A stretch of DNA of 64,000 nucleotides from Lentinus brumalis (GCA_001792895.1 MARA01000017.1:310001-374000); one strand, 5' to 3'. Numbered from the stretch's first letter, positions 11,750 to 24,237 are shown. Notes: a model not told the origin generated them from the sequence alone. Numbers and translations are program-made.

Positions 11750-12412
11750 ACGTAGAAGCGACGCGATGGCGCAGCGGTATTCTCTGAATCATTATATTAT
11801 ACATACCATTGCTCTCCTCATCAAACAGCCACCGAGTACGATATGTTGACGAGGTTGCGTTCGGAAGCAGGTGAAAAACCAGATTTCATCGGCCGCGCCC
11901 TCTTCACATCCTGAGTCGCTGTCAAATGGTCGTAACTTCGGTGGCGTCTTTACATACCGTCAGTGCTATTGTGATGACACGCTCGAGAGCGGGCAATCGG
12001 GATTCACTTGATTCGACAAGCAGTGGCCGGGTGCGACACTAGCACCTCCTCAGTGGCTCATCCGAGACTGAGCTTGAATATGAGCTGGAACAACGACTGG
12101 TTCAGTATTCGTATCAGAAAGAGAATTGTAGCGAAGACTTACATTGCGGTCTCAGGTGGCGGAAGGGCGATGCTGGCTCGGTAAGTATTATTAGTAAGTA
12201 CCCTGCGCCTTGACATCGACATTTGAGGGTGTCATGCCACCCTTCAAATAACGGTCCGTAGTGACTAGTCAGAGCTTGCTCTCGTCACTTCGCGCTGTTG
12301 AATCGCCTGGTGGACGGTTGTCTCTAGTCGTGCTTGGAGCGCGACGGCCGAGCCGCTCCTGCCCTAAACACACGCGGATTCCTGATCAGCACCGCCACCT
12401 ACTCGCCGACTC
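11750..12412. other. intergenic, no gene seen
   Basis: Between X1 and family copy B. No protein-like open frame on either strand; probably the X1 terminator and the copy B promoter. Confidence 0.4.
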
Positions 12413-15400
12413 ATGGTCGCTGAGTGCCTCACGGCAAATCCTGAAGGCCTGATGGTCAATCTGCAACTTCTTTCTGAAGAATTTCGAGAACATGCTATCA
12501 GTTATGTGAACATCAGACATGCCAGCAAAGCCGAAGTTGCCTCCGCCACAAACAGCTCATCCAATCTTCGGGCTGTGCTTGCATGTCTGGAACATCGTCA
12601 GGTCCGTCTTTCTCTGCTATGTATGTAAGGAGCACAGCTGAAATATGTACCACAATATAGCGGGTGACACCGGCGACGTTGCCCAGCTGCTTCAAAGATC
12701 TCATGCCTGCCCTCCGAGCATACCTCAGCATCTGGCGACGTCGCCACCATAACGTTGAGACGTTCCCTTGGACATACCTGATATCAGAAGTTGCGAAGGC
12801 AGCTCTTCCTCAGGGCACTGCGTAGTGAGTTGTAGCCTTAGGGGACCCCAGTCGGTATGGATCATTGAACCGCTTGATCCACCTTTCGTCTTGCCGCCGA
12901 TACAGCTACGACTGCGCGTTCGCCCACCCTTATCGCGATACTGCGGTGCATGACGAAGGGCTAGCAAGTTCTTTAGTAATGCTAGAAGCCCCGGTCCTGC
13001 ACGGTATGTTCAATTCCCCCAACAAGTGAGCAATGCTTTTCTGACTGCGACCTAGCTGATCCGTATGCAGACCTGAGGGAACGAGACTTGAGTGGGCTGC
13101 GACTTCTAGATACCTCCAGCGAGAGTGGTCCCTTCTCCATATACGAGGGCGTAAGCGATGTGGCACGTACTGGTCCGCATGTTGTTATGTGACGTCACAG
13201 TTGATAAGTACTTATATCGTTGGCAGGATGAAAGTGCTTTCAGTGATACACGCAAGCGAGGAGACGACGAAGAATACGGTGAACCCGAGGAAGAATCAAG
13301 ATCTAGCCAATGTAGCGGAGACGCGGATGCTAGCACATCGGACAAGATGATGGCAACCACCAACTTCGAGGAAGGGGCTCCCACGGAGGAGATCGACGGA
13401 TTGCAAGCAAGCGCATGCGGTCTCGACACGGATGACCGCATACTTGGTGCGTACGGCGCTGTTGTTTCGATCTCCAAGCTCATCTGTTCGAGGAGTATTT
13501 AGATCGGCCCACAGAGAACACCCTCCCCGAGTGCCTACCGCTGCCCATCGAACGGCTGCACCTGCTCACTCCGCCTCTACATCCAAGACCTCGCGTGCCA
13601 GTGCTGTGTTTGGCAGATAGGAGCAATTTTGTGCCACTTCTTTGCAGCACTTTACACCAACGCCGAGCATTGCGGCTCAGCAATCCGGTGGTGTGCATTC
13701 TCATTCCCCCATCTGGTCTCGTCTATGAGACCTTCGTAGGTTGGGTAGATGATCTCCAGGCGGTGCGTCACGAGAATTTACTGTTTCATCATCCGGCTCT
13801 ATGTCTCATGTATCTCTCAGGGTGGGTTACATGTAGCTGGTCCTGAAGAGGCTGATGAGAGCACGCTCGGATGCTTCGACCTCGAAGATCCAGTCGCCAT
13901 GCTTGCGCTAATTCAATTTCTCAGCTTCGTCTGCTCTGATCCAATGCGTTGCCTCCGTCTCACCGAGGCTGATAATTGCGGAGCACCAGCTACAGAATCC
14001 GTTCAGGTTATGGGGAACCATTCGATTGAGGCTGAGGTCAATAAGTGGTGGAGGCGTGTTCAAGCAAGGTTAGTCCTACTGTTGTGAGGGTCCTTCGATG
14101 ACGTTCGTACCTTCCCGCTAGTGTGACTCCTTCGGATATTATCCAAGCAACGACAGGCGATATTCCCAGTGTAGAAGGCTCAGAGTTTGCATCGTGAGTC
14201 AACTGACACATTATCGAATGTATTGCTTCATACGCAATTGCGAAGAACCGTGTGGGCTTCAGAGCCCACTCACAGGTCGGTCACAAATGCTCGCATTGAG
14301 GCAGTGCTGAACGTACGAGCCGCAGGATCCTTCATGACGATCTGAACATGAACGAAGCAAAGAACGACAGAATCCGCCTAAAGCACCCGGGCATGGCCGC
14401 CTGGTCACTCGATCAGCATGTGCTCACGGTAGGGTTGGACCGAGGCGGCGTGGTGCACAAACGATTCGCACATGTGATGGATCACTTCTACGCTCTGCTC
14501 TGTCCGGAGGAGCGACGGACGACACACGCTCCTTACCATCGAGCCCTTCCGGTGGTCAGCATGATCGTCCCTGCAATGTTCAACTCTACCTGTATCAATG
14601 AACGCGCCGCCGCCGTTGGCTTATGGCAAGAAGTGCTCTCATGGGTACTGGACTCAAGCAAGCAGGAGCCGGAGTACACCAAGCTGATAGATGTACAGCA
14701 CCGGTGAGGATGAGTCCATTATGTCATTGTCCCCATTCTTACTAAAAGTCGCTGCCGCAGTGTTTCAACGAACCATATGCGATGTGTTGCATACGACGAC
14801 GTCCGGATGCGGAAGAGATCCTCGGAGCTGCCGCATGAGGGGATTGAACCACTCCTGATGGAGCACTGGCTACTTCAACACGATGCCTGTCAGAACGTCA
14901 CGATGCATGCCGAAGCCTCTGGCGGTGGATACATTAGCGCCACGTACGCACCGAAAATTAAGGAGCTCGAGGAAGCCCAGGACCATGCTCAGCGGATGCA
15001 TCTCACGGTCGACAAGTATTTCACTCCGCCACCGTCACGGAAAGCCGCTGCTCTCCGCAAAACAGCCCAGGCGGAGTCCAGGTGTCTAAAGAGTCGACTC
15101 CGGAAGTACCCCATTGCGAGTACGGTCGACGAGGCTTGGGAGGTGGTAGACGACCTCCTCTTGCCGCATTTGTCTGAAGTTGTCGGCACCGCGCAAGCGA
15201 GAGATTTCCTGCAGGGTATATCTTTCTTTCAACCCGTTCATACCACGGACACGGCACCCGCAGACGGAGGCTTCCGGCTTCCCGTACTTCTCATCTGGCA
15301 TCAGCATCCGAATTTCGATCTTGATCCAGTCACCAAGAACGTGCAGCGTCTCTGTTGTGCCAGTGCGGCGCGCTTCCTTGCCGTCCTCGGGATATCTGAC

Positions 15401-15797
15401 TTCCCAACCTATGGTCTCATCACGGCCGGTCAGAGTGCATATCCCTGTGTAGCATGGTACTCGTCGGCAGATGAGGTGAGTTGTATCCCTTCCGAAGTGC
15501 TCGTTTCCTGCAACATGCTCACCGATGACAATTCAACAGTTCCTGTATATCGCGGATCGCAACACGGCCGAGTATCGGTTCGACCTCTCTGCGAAAGAGG
15601 GCGTGAGGCGATTCGCCGGATTCCTGGACAGAATGCAGGATCACGCCGCGCAGTTGAAGGCCCGGTTTGAGGGGGTACGGCCGCAACTTGTAGAGCGCAT
15701 GCGCACGGATGCGGGGCGTGAATCGCTGCGCTGGACGTTTCGCGCCCAGCTGGACAAGTACAAGTTATGGCCGCAAGCAGCAGATGTACCGGCCTGA
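12413..15797 (+). CDS. uncharacterised multi-module protein, copy B (apparently intact)
   Basis: Best-preserved copy of the family; function unknown. I can read a continuous chain: 12413-12601, then RVTPATLPSCF to FPWTYLISEVAKAALPQ, YYDCAFAHPYRD, the exon ending SGPFSIYEG, an acidic linker (13228-13451), LFEEYLDRPTENTL leading to RVPVLCLADRSNFVPLLCS, GGLHVAGPEEADES with FDLEDPVAMLALIQFL, a short exon resuming SILHDDLNMNEAKND after an intron of about 130 nt, HPGMAAWSLDQHVLTVGLDR with GGVVHKRFA, a long exon from 14761 with LPVLLIWHQ, CASAARFLAVLGISDFP and LITAGQ, and a final exon FLYIADRNTAEYRFDLS to the stop. The total is roughly 900 residues. A Met earlier or later than 12413 is possible. Soluble, with no targeting signal; an acidic low-complexity linker separates the N-terminal from the C-terminal modules. 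Confidence 0.7.
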
Positions 15798-16462
15798 AGT
15801 CCACGACCTTTACGGCCCGCCGTTCCTGTGGCCTGATGCGGAGGATCAGTGGCGGCTTGAATACGGCACTTACTTATCTATACACGATAGCAGTACTCGG
15901 GCCTCTCACTGTCCGACTCGCTATATATCCACGCTATATGATCGCTCCGAGTTGAGTCCATGACCCTTGGGTCTCAGTAACAAATTCTCTAACTGAATCG
16001 TTTGACCTTTTCATGCCACCTGTTGGTTCGAAGCATACATAAGCACTTACTGTGGACGAAGACTTTCTGATCTCCTGTATTGCACCCACTGGGCGGACTC
16101 GTCGATGCAGCGAGTGTCATTGTAATAAACGACTGGGCCGCAGCAGGGCAACACGGACCCAGACGCCACACACGTGTTCCTGCACTGGCAGGACATATCA
16201 TACTTCGTCACCCACTCGCTCTGCATTGCTGCATCGTTGTCTACTATCGTCTAAGACGGTGGCTACAGTCCTGAGGCCTGGGTACTGGTACTGATATCCC
16301 GACGCGCGTCTCGATTGCCTTATTGGCTCCCGTCTAAATCGGGCTGCAGGGCGCTCCAGACAAGTGCGCGGTTTGGGTGCACTCACTCGCCATATCTCCA
16401 CAACCTTAAGTCATACGCGCACTTCCCTAAGTCTCATACGCCCTCTGAAACTGCGTATCGTC
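15798..16462. other. intergenic, no gene seen
   Basis: Spacer between copies B and C. A fragment at 16130-16200 (translated TQTPHTCSCTGRTYHTSSP) faintly echoes the FLQDIAYFVTP region of the family, so a small degenerate duplicate may lie here, but I cannot support a gene. Confidence 0.35.
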
Positions 16463-19400
16463 ATGGCCGACTTGGAAGTGCAACCACGATCACCGCGAAG
16501 CTCGCGCACCGTCTGGCAAGGACTCGGCGGTGACGTTGCTGTTCTCTCCTTCGAGAATGTGTCGGCCTGGCCTCAGGACGCGCAGAGAATCGCTGAAACT
16601 CTTGGTCTCTGTGGCGCCAGCCGGCTTCCACCAGAAGTGAGTGCGTCTCTGACTCTAGGGCTACTAAGTAGTAGTGCCTGGTACCAGTGACGTGTCTGAG
16701 CCGCGCTCTCTTCCTTTCACCTGGCAGTCCCGCGTACTCAAGTGCATTTGGTCACATTTTTCTTGGTGGCGGAAGATGCATATAGGCAAGGCCTTTCCGT
16801 GGCAAAGAGGTCTGGCAAACGTTGTTAGGGAGGAGTTATCGGATGCTGCGATTTAGTGAGATCTGGCACTGCGTTTTGTTGAACCAAAGTCGCTGACTCG
16901 TTGTCATAAGCTTCGACACTGCATTTGCTCTCTCGCATCGAGACTGCTGTGAAGCATTACCCGGGACAAACGGAGCTGCTACCGCACTGGTTCTCATGCC
17001 TGTCACCGACGGAACGCGTTTGTATACCGAGCCTCTGTCATGTGGAGTCATGCTCACTATACCCGCTCAGAAACTTCACTTGTCAACCTCCCGGCTACAC
17101 TAAATGATGCCGAAATATGCGTGGGCAGTGATAAGAATATCTGCCCACAAGTGGGTAATGTTGCGACCGGATACGTAGACGGTTGGTGTCTGTGTTCATA
17201 GTAAAGATACCTCGCTTATGCTCGTGCGTCAGAAGAGCCAAATCCCTTACCTCCATTCCAGCTGTACGAGAGCGTATCCGCTTCCACCTTCGAAGGCCAA
17301 CTCCTGGCGACACCGCTTCATCCCTATCCCCTCATCCCTATTGTGTGCATAGCTGACGAGCTGAATATTAGATCTCTCTTACGTAGTGCTCTCTTCCAGA
17401 AACGCGCCGTTGGTCATGACTTGCCGGTCATTGGGATTCGCCACCCGGTCGCGGACTACCAGTCCTTTCAAGTCCTGTTCGCATGGATGGACTATTCCGC
17501 GACCGATAGTAGAGTTAAGCCTGGTGTTCATAAGATCCTCGTTGAACTGGCTGACACATGACATATAGGCTGTTGTGCATGTCGCTGCTCCTTGCCTTGC
17601 AGGGTCAGGGCCCGATGGAGTTTTCAACCTAGACGAACCCTCCGAAGCATGGGCGCTCATGCGCTTCCTCAGGATTGTTAGTCTCAACGCGAAGGACGCA
17701 CACTTGACCTGTCGGATGCCTATTAAGCCAGAGATGTTCTGGCGCGCAGATCGCAGCATACAACATGAGGGACTCAGTCCAAAAGGTGGAAGGGTGAGGG
17801 CATGGCGTGATCACGTTTTCGAGCAAAGGTTCGCTCCGCCTGCTACTTATGTATCGCGCTGATGCTTGACCCTTCCGAAGTCCTAGAGCTTCGGTTACAA
17901 ATGCAGAGACAGGGAATGTCTCACATACTGTTTCTCCCTCGTCAGTGCTTCGATGTTCTAGTAGTGCGCGACTGACTTGCCTGCCAGATTCATGTGGCAT
18001 TCACCCCCGGATGGATGGTACTGCGAGCTTTCCACCTGCGCACATGTGTAGCACACTAACTGCGGATATATAGGACACTCGATGAATCGTTATGGTGCTC
18101 CTGCGAACTCAGTGAAGAAGAGGAGGAGAAGCGGGATGAGGAGAGGTGCGGTAAGAAGACTCAAATCATGATGGAGGCGCCAGCGCCGGGAGACATGGGG
18201 CGCAAGGAGAGAATATTCATGAAGCGGCCAGAACTCAACGATATCATTCTCAGCGTTGCACAGTGGTCTTTGGACCACCATGTACTCACATTGTCTCTTC
18301 TCCGAAGGGGGCCTGTGCATGAGTGGCACGTAGAGATGCTGAACCCATACTACAGGCTCATGTATCCCATGCCGAGCCCGCAAGAGGTATGTCATCGTCC
18401 GCTGAGAGTAGACGAAGCTGAGACATTGTGTGCTCTCACGCAGGTCCGACAAGAACTCGAGACTAGTTCCCCGGGTGTCGGTCTCATTGGCGTCGGCGTC
18501 ACGGTGCGTCCCGGCGATGTCGGCTACGACCCAAGATGCCATCCCGCGCTCGAGGCACTCGCCATATTCGCCAAGGAGGAGGTCTTGCAGAAATCGACCA
18601 AGGACAGCGATCGGGCTCTCGAGATATGGGATGATGCCATGAGCTGGTGTATCGACTTGCTGAGCTCTGCACCTGGTTCCGCCATGGCTCTCAGCTGCCT
18701 GTAAGTGAATTTAGTTTTCAGCGAAGCCTGGCATGGATTGACTCGGGATATTGCAGGCCGAGGTCGCTTGTCAGGTACTCGCGATGCGCCGCGTACGATG
18801 CGGTCCTACGCTCGACAGAACAGTTTGTGTCCATGCCGCATTCTGGGATGTTGGATCTCGTGTATGATCATGCAGACCTTATGGCCGACGAAGGCACCGC
18901 CCTCTCCAGGAAACCCAGGGGGTCGACATAGCTTTAGACGAGAAGCGACCTTCACAAGATGTCGGGAACGAGATCGGCGCCGCATGGACATATGCATGGC
19001 GCATGCGCACAGACATAGCATACCTCTGTGTTTATGCGGACGATACGCGCAGCCCTCGAGCTGAGGGTTGGACTCCAGAAGTTGCGGCTTTACACGAAGT
19101 CAGGAAACTCTCCGCTCGCCTGAAGCGGTACCCACTCAGCGGATTCGTCGACGCTGCGCTTTCCATCGTCATAGACGACCTCCTGGATGGGCTGGACCTA
19201 GATGCCGCACAGGCCTTCCTGCAGGACATAGCATACTTCGTCACCCCAACCACCGAAGAGGCAGTAACCGGCATAGTCGGGGACAATTTGCGCCATGTTC
19301 TCCACCTCCCTGTCCTGCTCGTCAACCATCAGAATCACGAGTGTGGCCTCGATTACTCGACACGGAACAAGCAGCGCTTGAACTGCGTGAGCGCCGTGCA

Positions 19401-19807
19401 GTTCCTCGCAGCACTTGGGATCAAGGACTTCCCCGTCTATGGGCTCGCCACGAGCGGGCAATACGGCTACGTCTCTTCAACGTGGTACTCAACCGAGGAC
19501 AGTGTGCGTCATCTGACATTCTCTTGTTGATAACGCTCACGCCGGCTGGTAGTGCATTTACGTCGCCGACTGCAATACCGCGCAACACCGGTTCGATTTG
19601 TGCGAGGACGGCATGGTTCGCTTCGTGAATTTCCTCTGGGGACTGCGTCAGCACGCAGAGGAGCTGAAGACCCGCTTTGATAGCGTTCGGGAGGAGCTCG
19701 TTGAGCGCATGCGCACAGAGGCAGGGCGAGCGTCGTTGCGGTGGACGTTGCGTTGCCAGCTGGAGGAGCCCGACCTGTGGTCCGACACCGAGGATGGCCC
19801 GGCGTGA
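16463..19807 (+). CDS. uncharacterised multi-module protein, copy C, apparent frameshift
   Basis: Third tandem copy of the A/B family. Starts MADLEVQPRSPRS at 16463. Recognisable modules: FPWQRGLANVVREELSD; SFDTAFALSHRDCC; LIPIVCIADELNIRSLLRSA; DGVFNLDEPSEAW; TLDESLWCSCELSEEEEE; ILSVAQWSLDHHVLTLSLL; DPRCHPALEALAIFAKEE; YDAVLRSTEQF; LPVLLVNHQNHECGLDYS; CVSAVQFLAALGIKDFPVYG; and the last exon CIYVADCNTAQHRFDLCED to the stop at 19807. Between ADEGTAL (about 18905) and QETQGVDIALDEKRPSQ the frame shifts by one base with no room for an intron, so this copy may be a recent pseudogene or the base may be an assembly error. The acidic linker seen in A and B is not obvious. The C-terminal half is closer to copy D than to A or B. 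Confidence 0.55.
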
Positions 19808-20171
19808 GCGAGATATCTCGTTGTCTCATTTTGTCTTTCCCGATACCCATGTCGTATGCTCTCCATGTTTCGGATCCGCATTGCAATATCTATTATCAAC
19901 GTAGTATCGTTATGGATTCGACAGGGGCGAAAAGCGTGGCCTCCAGCCCATACCAGGAGGGTTTGATCTCATCAAGATGCAGCTCTACAATACATACATT
20001 CCGCCTCCGAAGGATATTGTGCAAGACTCATGATTCACGGACAAGAGTGGACACGGTGATACAGCAGGGATTCGCAGGGCCATCGCGCGGAAGAGCAGAG
20101 AGACAGAGAGACGTCGAGATAGAGGAAGTGGGTTTAGTGGTCGCGCGTCTTACTGCAGGGGTTTTGAGATG

Positions 20172-21410
20172 TCAGAGACTACACGTGCATAAGTCACAGT
20201 GGACAGAAGACGTACCGGTACTCGCCCTCTGCCGCCACGCTGAGCTCCTCAATCTCGCCTTGCGCGGATGAGAGCGCCTCTGCGGCGGTGGCGTGGAACA
20301 TCAGCTGCGTAAAGTAGAGCCTAGATCAGTGACTGAACAACGATGCGAACGACCAGCACATACCTGAGCCTTTGCGAGCTCGTTCAGGTTCTTGAGGGGT
20401 TCAGGCTGCACGAACGTGTAAACAAAAGCCCGTGCACAGCAATCACGCGTCAACTCACGTTCTCAAGCACGGTCTTCATGAGCGTGATCGCGACCTCGGT
20501 CTTCTGCACAAGGTCATCCTCTGCATTCTCGACTTCAAGGCGGGCAGCTTCCTGCTTCGCCGGGCCCGCATTCTTGAGCCTGCGCAGCGGTCAACTATCA
20601 GTCGCGGGTATCTCGTAGTCAATACTCACGTCTGCTTCGCCGCATCGAGCTCCAGTCTGCTGACACGGACCGCTTGACGCGCCTTCATGGCGACCGCAAT
20701 GCTCGTCGAGAGCGTCGTCTGCCACGGGAGGAGGAACCGCTCCCTAATGACAGCGTCCTGCTCGACGCGTGCCTCCGCAATCTTCTCCCACGCGCCCGAG
20801 TACGCGTGCAGGGCCTTACCGAGCTTGTCCTCGTTGTCACCAGTGGTCGAGTGAATAGCGGCGGCAGCATTCGTCGCTGCGCGCCCAATGGCATGAGGGA
20901 GGGTCTTGTGCTGGGGAGCGGCGGTCTCGACGGGAGCAGGCGTAGGTAGGTTCGTGCCCTTGAGGTTGGCGGCGGCGAAGTTGGTGATGCCGTGACCGAT
21001 GGTCGTGCCGAGTTCGGTGATAGATTCCTGGATTTGTGTGGGGTAGTCGTATGTCTCGGTCTCGTAGACCTTCGTGACCCTGTACGAGAACGCGGAGTTG
21101 GTGATGCCTCCTGGCACAGTGCGAACTGAGGACGTACTTAAGCAGCGCGAGGTGCACGGTGCGAAGACTGTCGACGCGGGCCTCCAGATCCCTGTACTCT
21201 GCGAACCAGCGGTGTCATCCAGTCACTCTCTTCTCCTCGCGATGCACAGCACGTACCCTGGGGCAGCTCTGTTATCTCATCCGGAGCAATCTGGCCAAGA
21301 CGCTCCCGCGTTGCCTGCACGCTTGATTGGAGGCCCTTCGCCAGCTTATTGGCGGACTGGCCGATGTTGAGGCCTGCGAGACCAGATGAAAGCTTGCTCC
21401 AGCCGTCCAT
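20172..21410 (-). CDS. GVP36: BAR domain protein, Gvp36-like
   Basis: Membrane-curvature protein of the fungal Gvp36/BAR family, which acts at Golgi and endosomal membranes. Exons 21410-21257, 21198-21138, 21079-20630, 20579-20459, 20405-20364, 20304-20216 and 20178-20172; 924 nt, 307 residues. N-terminus MDGWSKLSSGLAGLNI (amphipathic, family-typical), then LEARVDSLRTVHLALLK joined to VTKVYETETYDYPTQIQES, the hallmark segment of Gvp36 BAR domains, followed by long helices (YSGAWEKIAEARVEQDAVI, KARQAVRVSRLELDAAK, EDDLVQKTEVAITLMKTVL) and FHATAAEALSSAQGEIEEL. Exon 3 must start at GTCACG after the acceptor at 21080; the in-frame Met at 21117 is intronic. The last exon codes for only Leu and the stop and is the weakest part. 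Head to head with PUP1. Confidence 0.88.
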
Positions 21411-21637
21411 GTTCGTCGAGCGGGCGTGATGAGGGCAGGAAGGAAGAAGATATTCGGCGACGCTGTGCCGCTGCGCGAGACTAGCGACGGTGGCCTGGAA
21501 GGTCGCGATGGCGGTCCCCGGGGTCCGTCCTGACGCGCGTCCACTGACGCGCTCAGCGACGCGTAACCTCAGCCTCAGACCGCCATCTCCTCCTCCTCCT
21601 CATCGTCGTTCCTGTCTCCCACATCGCACAGCACGAC
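21411..21637. promoter_or_regulatory. bidirectional promoter region between BAR gene and PUP1
   Basis: Only 227 bp separate the two start codons, so both core promoters must share this interval. No TATA box is evident. The PUP1-proximal part is pyrimidine-rich (ctcctcctcctcctc around 21588), common near fungal transcription starts. Confidence 0.5.
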
Positions 21638-22783
21638 ATGGCGACAGCATCTGTATACTCTGGGCCGGGTTTCGACTTCACAAATGAAGTTCGGTACGTT
21701 TGCAACGAACGCGTGCAATGTCGAGACACTAACCTGGAGCTTAGGAACAACTTCTTGACCGAGCGCGGTATCCCATTGCCCAAGGCCACCAGCACCGGTA
21801 CCACCATCGTCGGCTGTCTTTTTAAGGACGGCGTTATCTTGGGCGCGGATACTCGTGCGACGGAAGGCCCCATCGTCGCGGACAAGAATTGCGAGAAGGT
21901 ACGTGCGCCTCCAGGCTTGGTGCACACGGCCGTTTATACATCCTCCATGATAGATCCACTATATTACAGACAACATCCGATGCTGTGGTGCTGGAACAGC
22001 AGCAGATACGGAATTCACGACCGCCCTCATTTCTTCAAACATGGAACTGCACTCACTTTCGACCGGTCGCAAGCCGCGGGTAGTGACTGCCATGACCATG
22101 CTCAAGCAGATGCTCTTCCGGTATGCTTGTTACTGCATTTACGCGCCATTCGTGCTTGACTGACGCGTTCATCAGGTACCAAGGGCAAATTGGTGCAGCA
22201 CTCGTCCTCGGTGGCGTCGATGTCACGGGCCCACAACTGTTCACGATCCATCCACACGGTTCTACGGACAAGCTCCCATATGTGACGATGGGCTCGGGTA
22301 GTCTGGCAGCTATGGCAGTGTTTGAGGCGCAATGGAAACCGAACATGGAGGTATGTCCGTCTCGTCCATTTCCCAAGCAGTTCCCATACGGAACGATTCC
22401 CTGAATTTCCATCCGGCCCACCGCGAAGTCCATATTCCCCATACCCTCGCATACTTCTCATCTTGCCTGAATCGTCGAACTCATTGGACTACTTACAGCG
22501 CGCAGAAGCACTTGATCTGGTATGCGCCGCCGTCTCCGCCGGTATCTTCAACGACCTCGGCTCCGGCTCGAACGTCGATGCCTGCGTCATCACCGCGTCG
22601 CACACCGAGACGCTCCGCAACTTCGTCAAGCCCAACGAGCGTGTGCAGAAGGAGCGCTCGTACACCTTCCGACGCGGGACAACCGAATGGACGAAGGAGG
22701 ATGTCCGCGCACTTGTGGTCGAGGAGGACATCACGCACATCACCGGCGGGAGGGGCGCAGAGGAGGCGATGGACACGAGCTAG
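21638..22783 (+). CDS. PUP1: 20S proteasome subunit beta-2 (Pup1)
   Basis: Trypsin-like catalytic subunit of the 20S core. Exons 21638-21693, 21745-21898, 21954-22120, 22176-22350, 22499-22783; 837 nt, 278 residues. A propeptide ends just before [19 protein letters not shown], so autocatalysis would expose the nucleophilic Thr of TGTTIVG. Asp in GADTRAT and the Lys of [12 protein letters not shown] fill the usual active-site positions. [11 protein letters not shown] and [11 protein letters not shown] are standard beta-2 motifs, and [12 protein letters not shown] is the beta-type GSGS loop. The C-terminal extension ([16 protein letters not shown] onward) corresponds to the beta-2 arm that wraps beta-3. 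Each exon junction restores the family sequence exactly. Convergent with X2. Confidence 0.96.
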
Positions 22784-23002
22784 ATGCTGGGCTGAGTTTG
22801 GATGGTCTGCGATGCAACATCATGTAGGTGCGACTGTACTTCTAGGACGAACACGCTTTCGAACTGCACGTCCGTCCGCCCGTCCGCTCGATCGACCGCC
22901 TGCGCCACTACCCAACCACCGCCGCATGACTGATGAAGGTACGCAAAGACACATGTTCTGCAGCTGACGATCAACACATAACAGCGTTATGCGCACGTGC
23001 TT

Positions 23003-23755
23003 CTACTGCACGTCCTTTGGTCCTGCCTCTTTCGCCCGCCTCCGAACTTCTTCCGCCCGCTCGTCCAACAGCCACATAGCGTATGCTCTATGCAACCTCT
23101 TCGTCCACTGGGGTATCGTCTTCTGCGTGTCGCCCTCTTCCTGCACGACCTCGTAGTCATGCGCCGCCGAGAAGCCCACCTCCACCATGCCCTCCGCGTC
23201 CACCTCTTCGACGGGGAACTCGTGCCGGCCGCCCGACATGAGCCGCCACGGATAGCCCCATGCCGCGATCCGCGTGAAGAAGGCGACTGGCTCGTCCGCC
23301 ATCTTCCAGCTCACCAGCAGCGGTGTGCCTGGTGCGGGCGCGCGGCGGACCTCGAACAGGCCGTTGAGCAGCTTCTCGCCCGTGTGGAAGCCGTGCTCTC
23401 CGCACGCCCCAGGAGAACGCGAGAAGGCGACGAGCTGCCCTTCCGCCCTCATCGTTGGGCTCTCGAAGAACGCGCGGGCCCATGCCTCCTCGACGCTGTT
23501 CGGGCCGCCCTGCGAAGAGTGCGGTCGCAGTCCGGCGATCGGGACACGAGTGGAGTATATATCGACGTAGGGGGTGTGCTGCGTTGCTGGGTTGGACGGG
23601 GATCGGAGTGCTTCCGTCGAGAATGTCTCTGGACGGCGGGCGGGATATTTGGCCTCGAGTCGGGTGATAGTACGATAAGCCAGAGCTGCCGGTGGCAGCG
23701 TTATCACCGCGGCCCCCAGGAGTACGCGGCGAGAGAAGAATCGGATCGAAGACAT
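23003..23755 (-). CDS. small membrane-anchored protein of unknown function (X2)
   Basis: Single-exon 250-residue paralogue of X1, with the same layout: SSIRFFSRRVLLGAAVITLP membrane anchor, then YRTITRLEAKYP, the conserved AFSRSPGACGEHGFHTG, LLVSWKMADEP, WGYPWRLMSGGRHEF, VDAEGMVEVGFSAAHDYE and LLDERAEEVRRRAKEAG. The start at 23755 is chosen by alignment with X1. A longer frame would add a poly-Leu run encoded by the trinucleotide repeat just upstream, which is very unlikely to be translated. Lies downstream of SDR2 in the same orientation, so the SDR-X pair is conserved in both duplicates. Confidence 0.85.
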   Translation of the reverse strand: MSSIRFFSRRVLLGAAVITLPPAALAYRTITRLEAKYPARRPETFSTEALRSPSNPATQHTPYVDIYSTRVPIAGLRPHSSQGGPNSVEEAWARAFFESPTMRAEGQLVAFSRSPGACGEHGFHTGEKLLNGLFEVRRAPAPGTPLLVSWKMADEPVAFFTRIAAWGYPWRLMSGGRHEFPVEEVDAEGMVEVGFSAAHDYEVVQEEGDTQKTIPQWTKRLHRAYAMWLLDERAEEVRRRAKEAGPKDVQ

Positions 23756-23770
23756 ATAGTTGGCGGAGTC

Positions 23771-23817
23771 GAGGAGGAGGAGGAGGAGGAGGAGGAGGAG
23801 GAGGAGGAGGAGGAGGA
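23771..23817. repeat. (GAG)n microsatellite in the X2 5' region
   Basis: About fifteen uninterrupted GAG/GGA triplets on the plus strand; in the X2 transcript direction this is a pure CTC tract ending 16 bp before the start codon. It probably acts as a pyrimidine-rich promoter or leader element and is prone to slippage. Confidence 0.85.
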
Positions 23818-24237
23818 TGAATGTCGTCGCTCTCGGACAAATTACTTGCCGCGCGAGCATGGTCTCACGCCCAGCGCCGCCGTCTAAGTTACGGAGACGG
23901 CGAGGGGAGAACGATCAGTTCGTTGTCCGTGCCACTACATACCTGTCTCAGGTGCAGAGTACAGCCACTGGCAGTATGAGGCCGATACGTTCTCTGCCGA
24001 ATCGCTGCCAGTAGACCACTGGTATTGTTGGTGTTATCTAGTAACGATTGGTCGAAGGACGCTGTCATCCGGAGCAACGAATTGGTTTAAGAATTCGGTC
24101 AGGTTCGTCGGTCACTACATTCGACTGTATTCCTGCAGGTCATGATGGTATGCCATGGCTGAGAGAAGGCAACTCAGTTGATTTGGTTGAGACTTACCTT
24201 TTACGTGGTACAACGTGCACATTGTCCGCATTTGCGC

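Noticed and set aside
16130..16200. degenerate fragment of the A/B/C family between B and C
   Set aside because: Only about 20 residues of loose similarity; not enough to distinguish from chance.
23003..23860. N-terminal extension of X2 with a poly-Leu run
   Set aside because: The poly-Leu comes from the CTC microsatellite, and X1 alignment places the start at 23755.
22997..23887. 296-codon plus-strand open frame
   Set aside because: Antisense shadow of X2, which is conserved with X1; ends in a poly-Glu run from the microsatellite.
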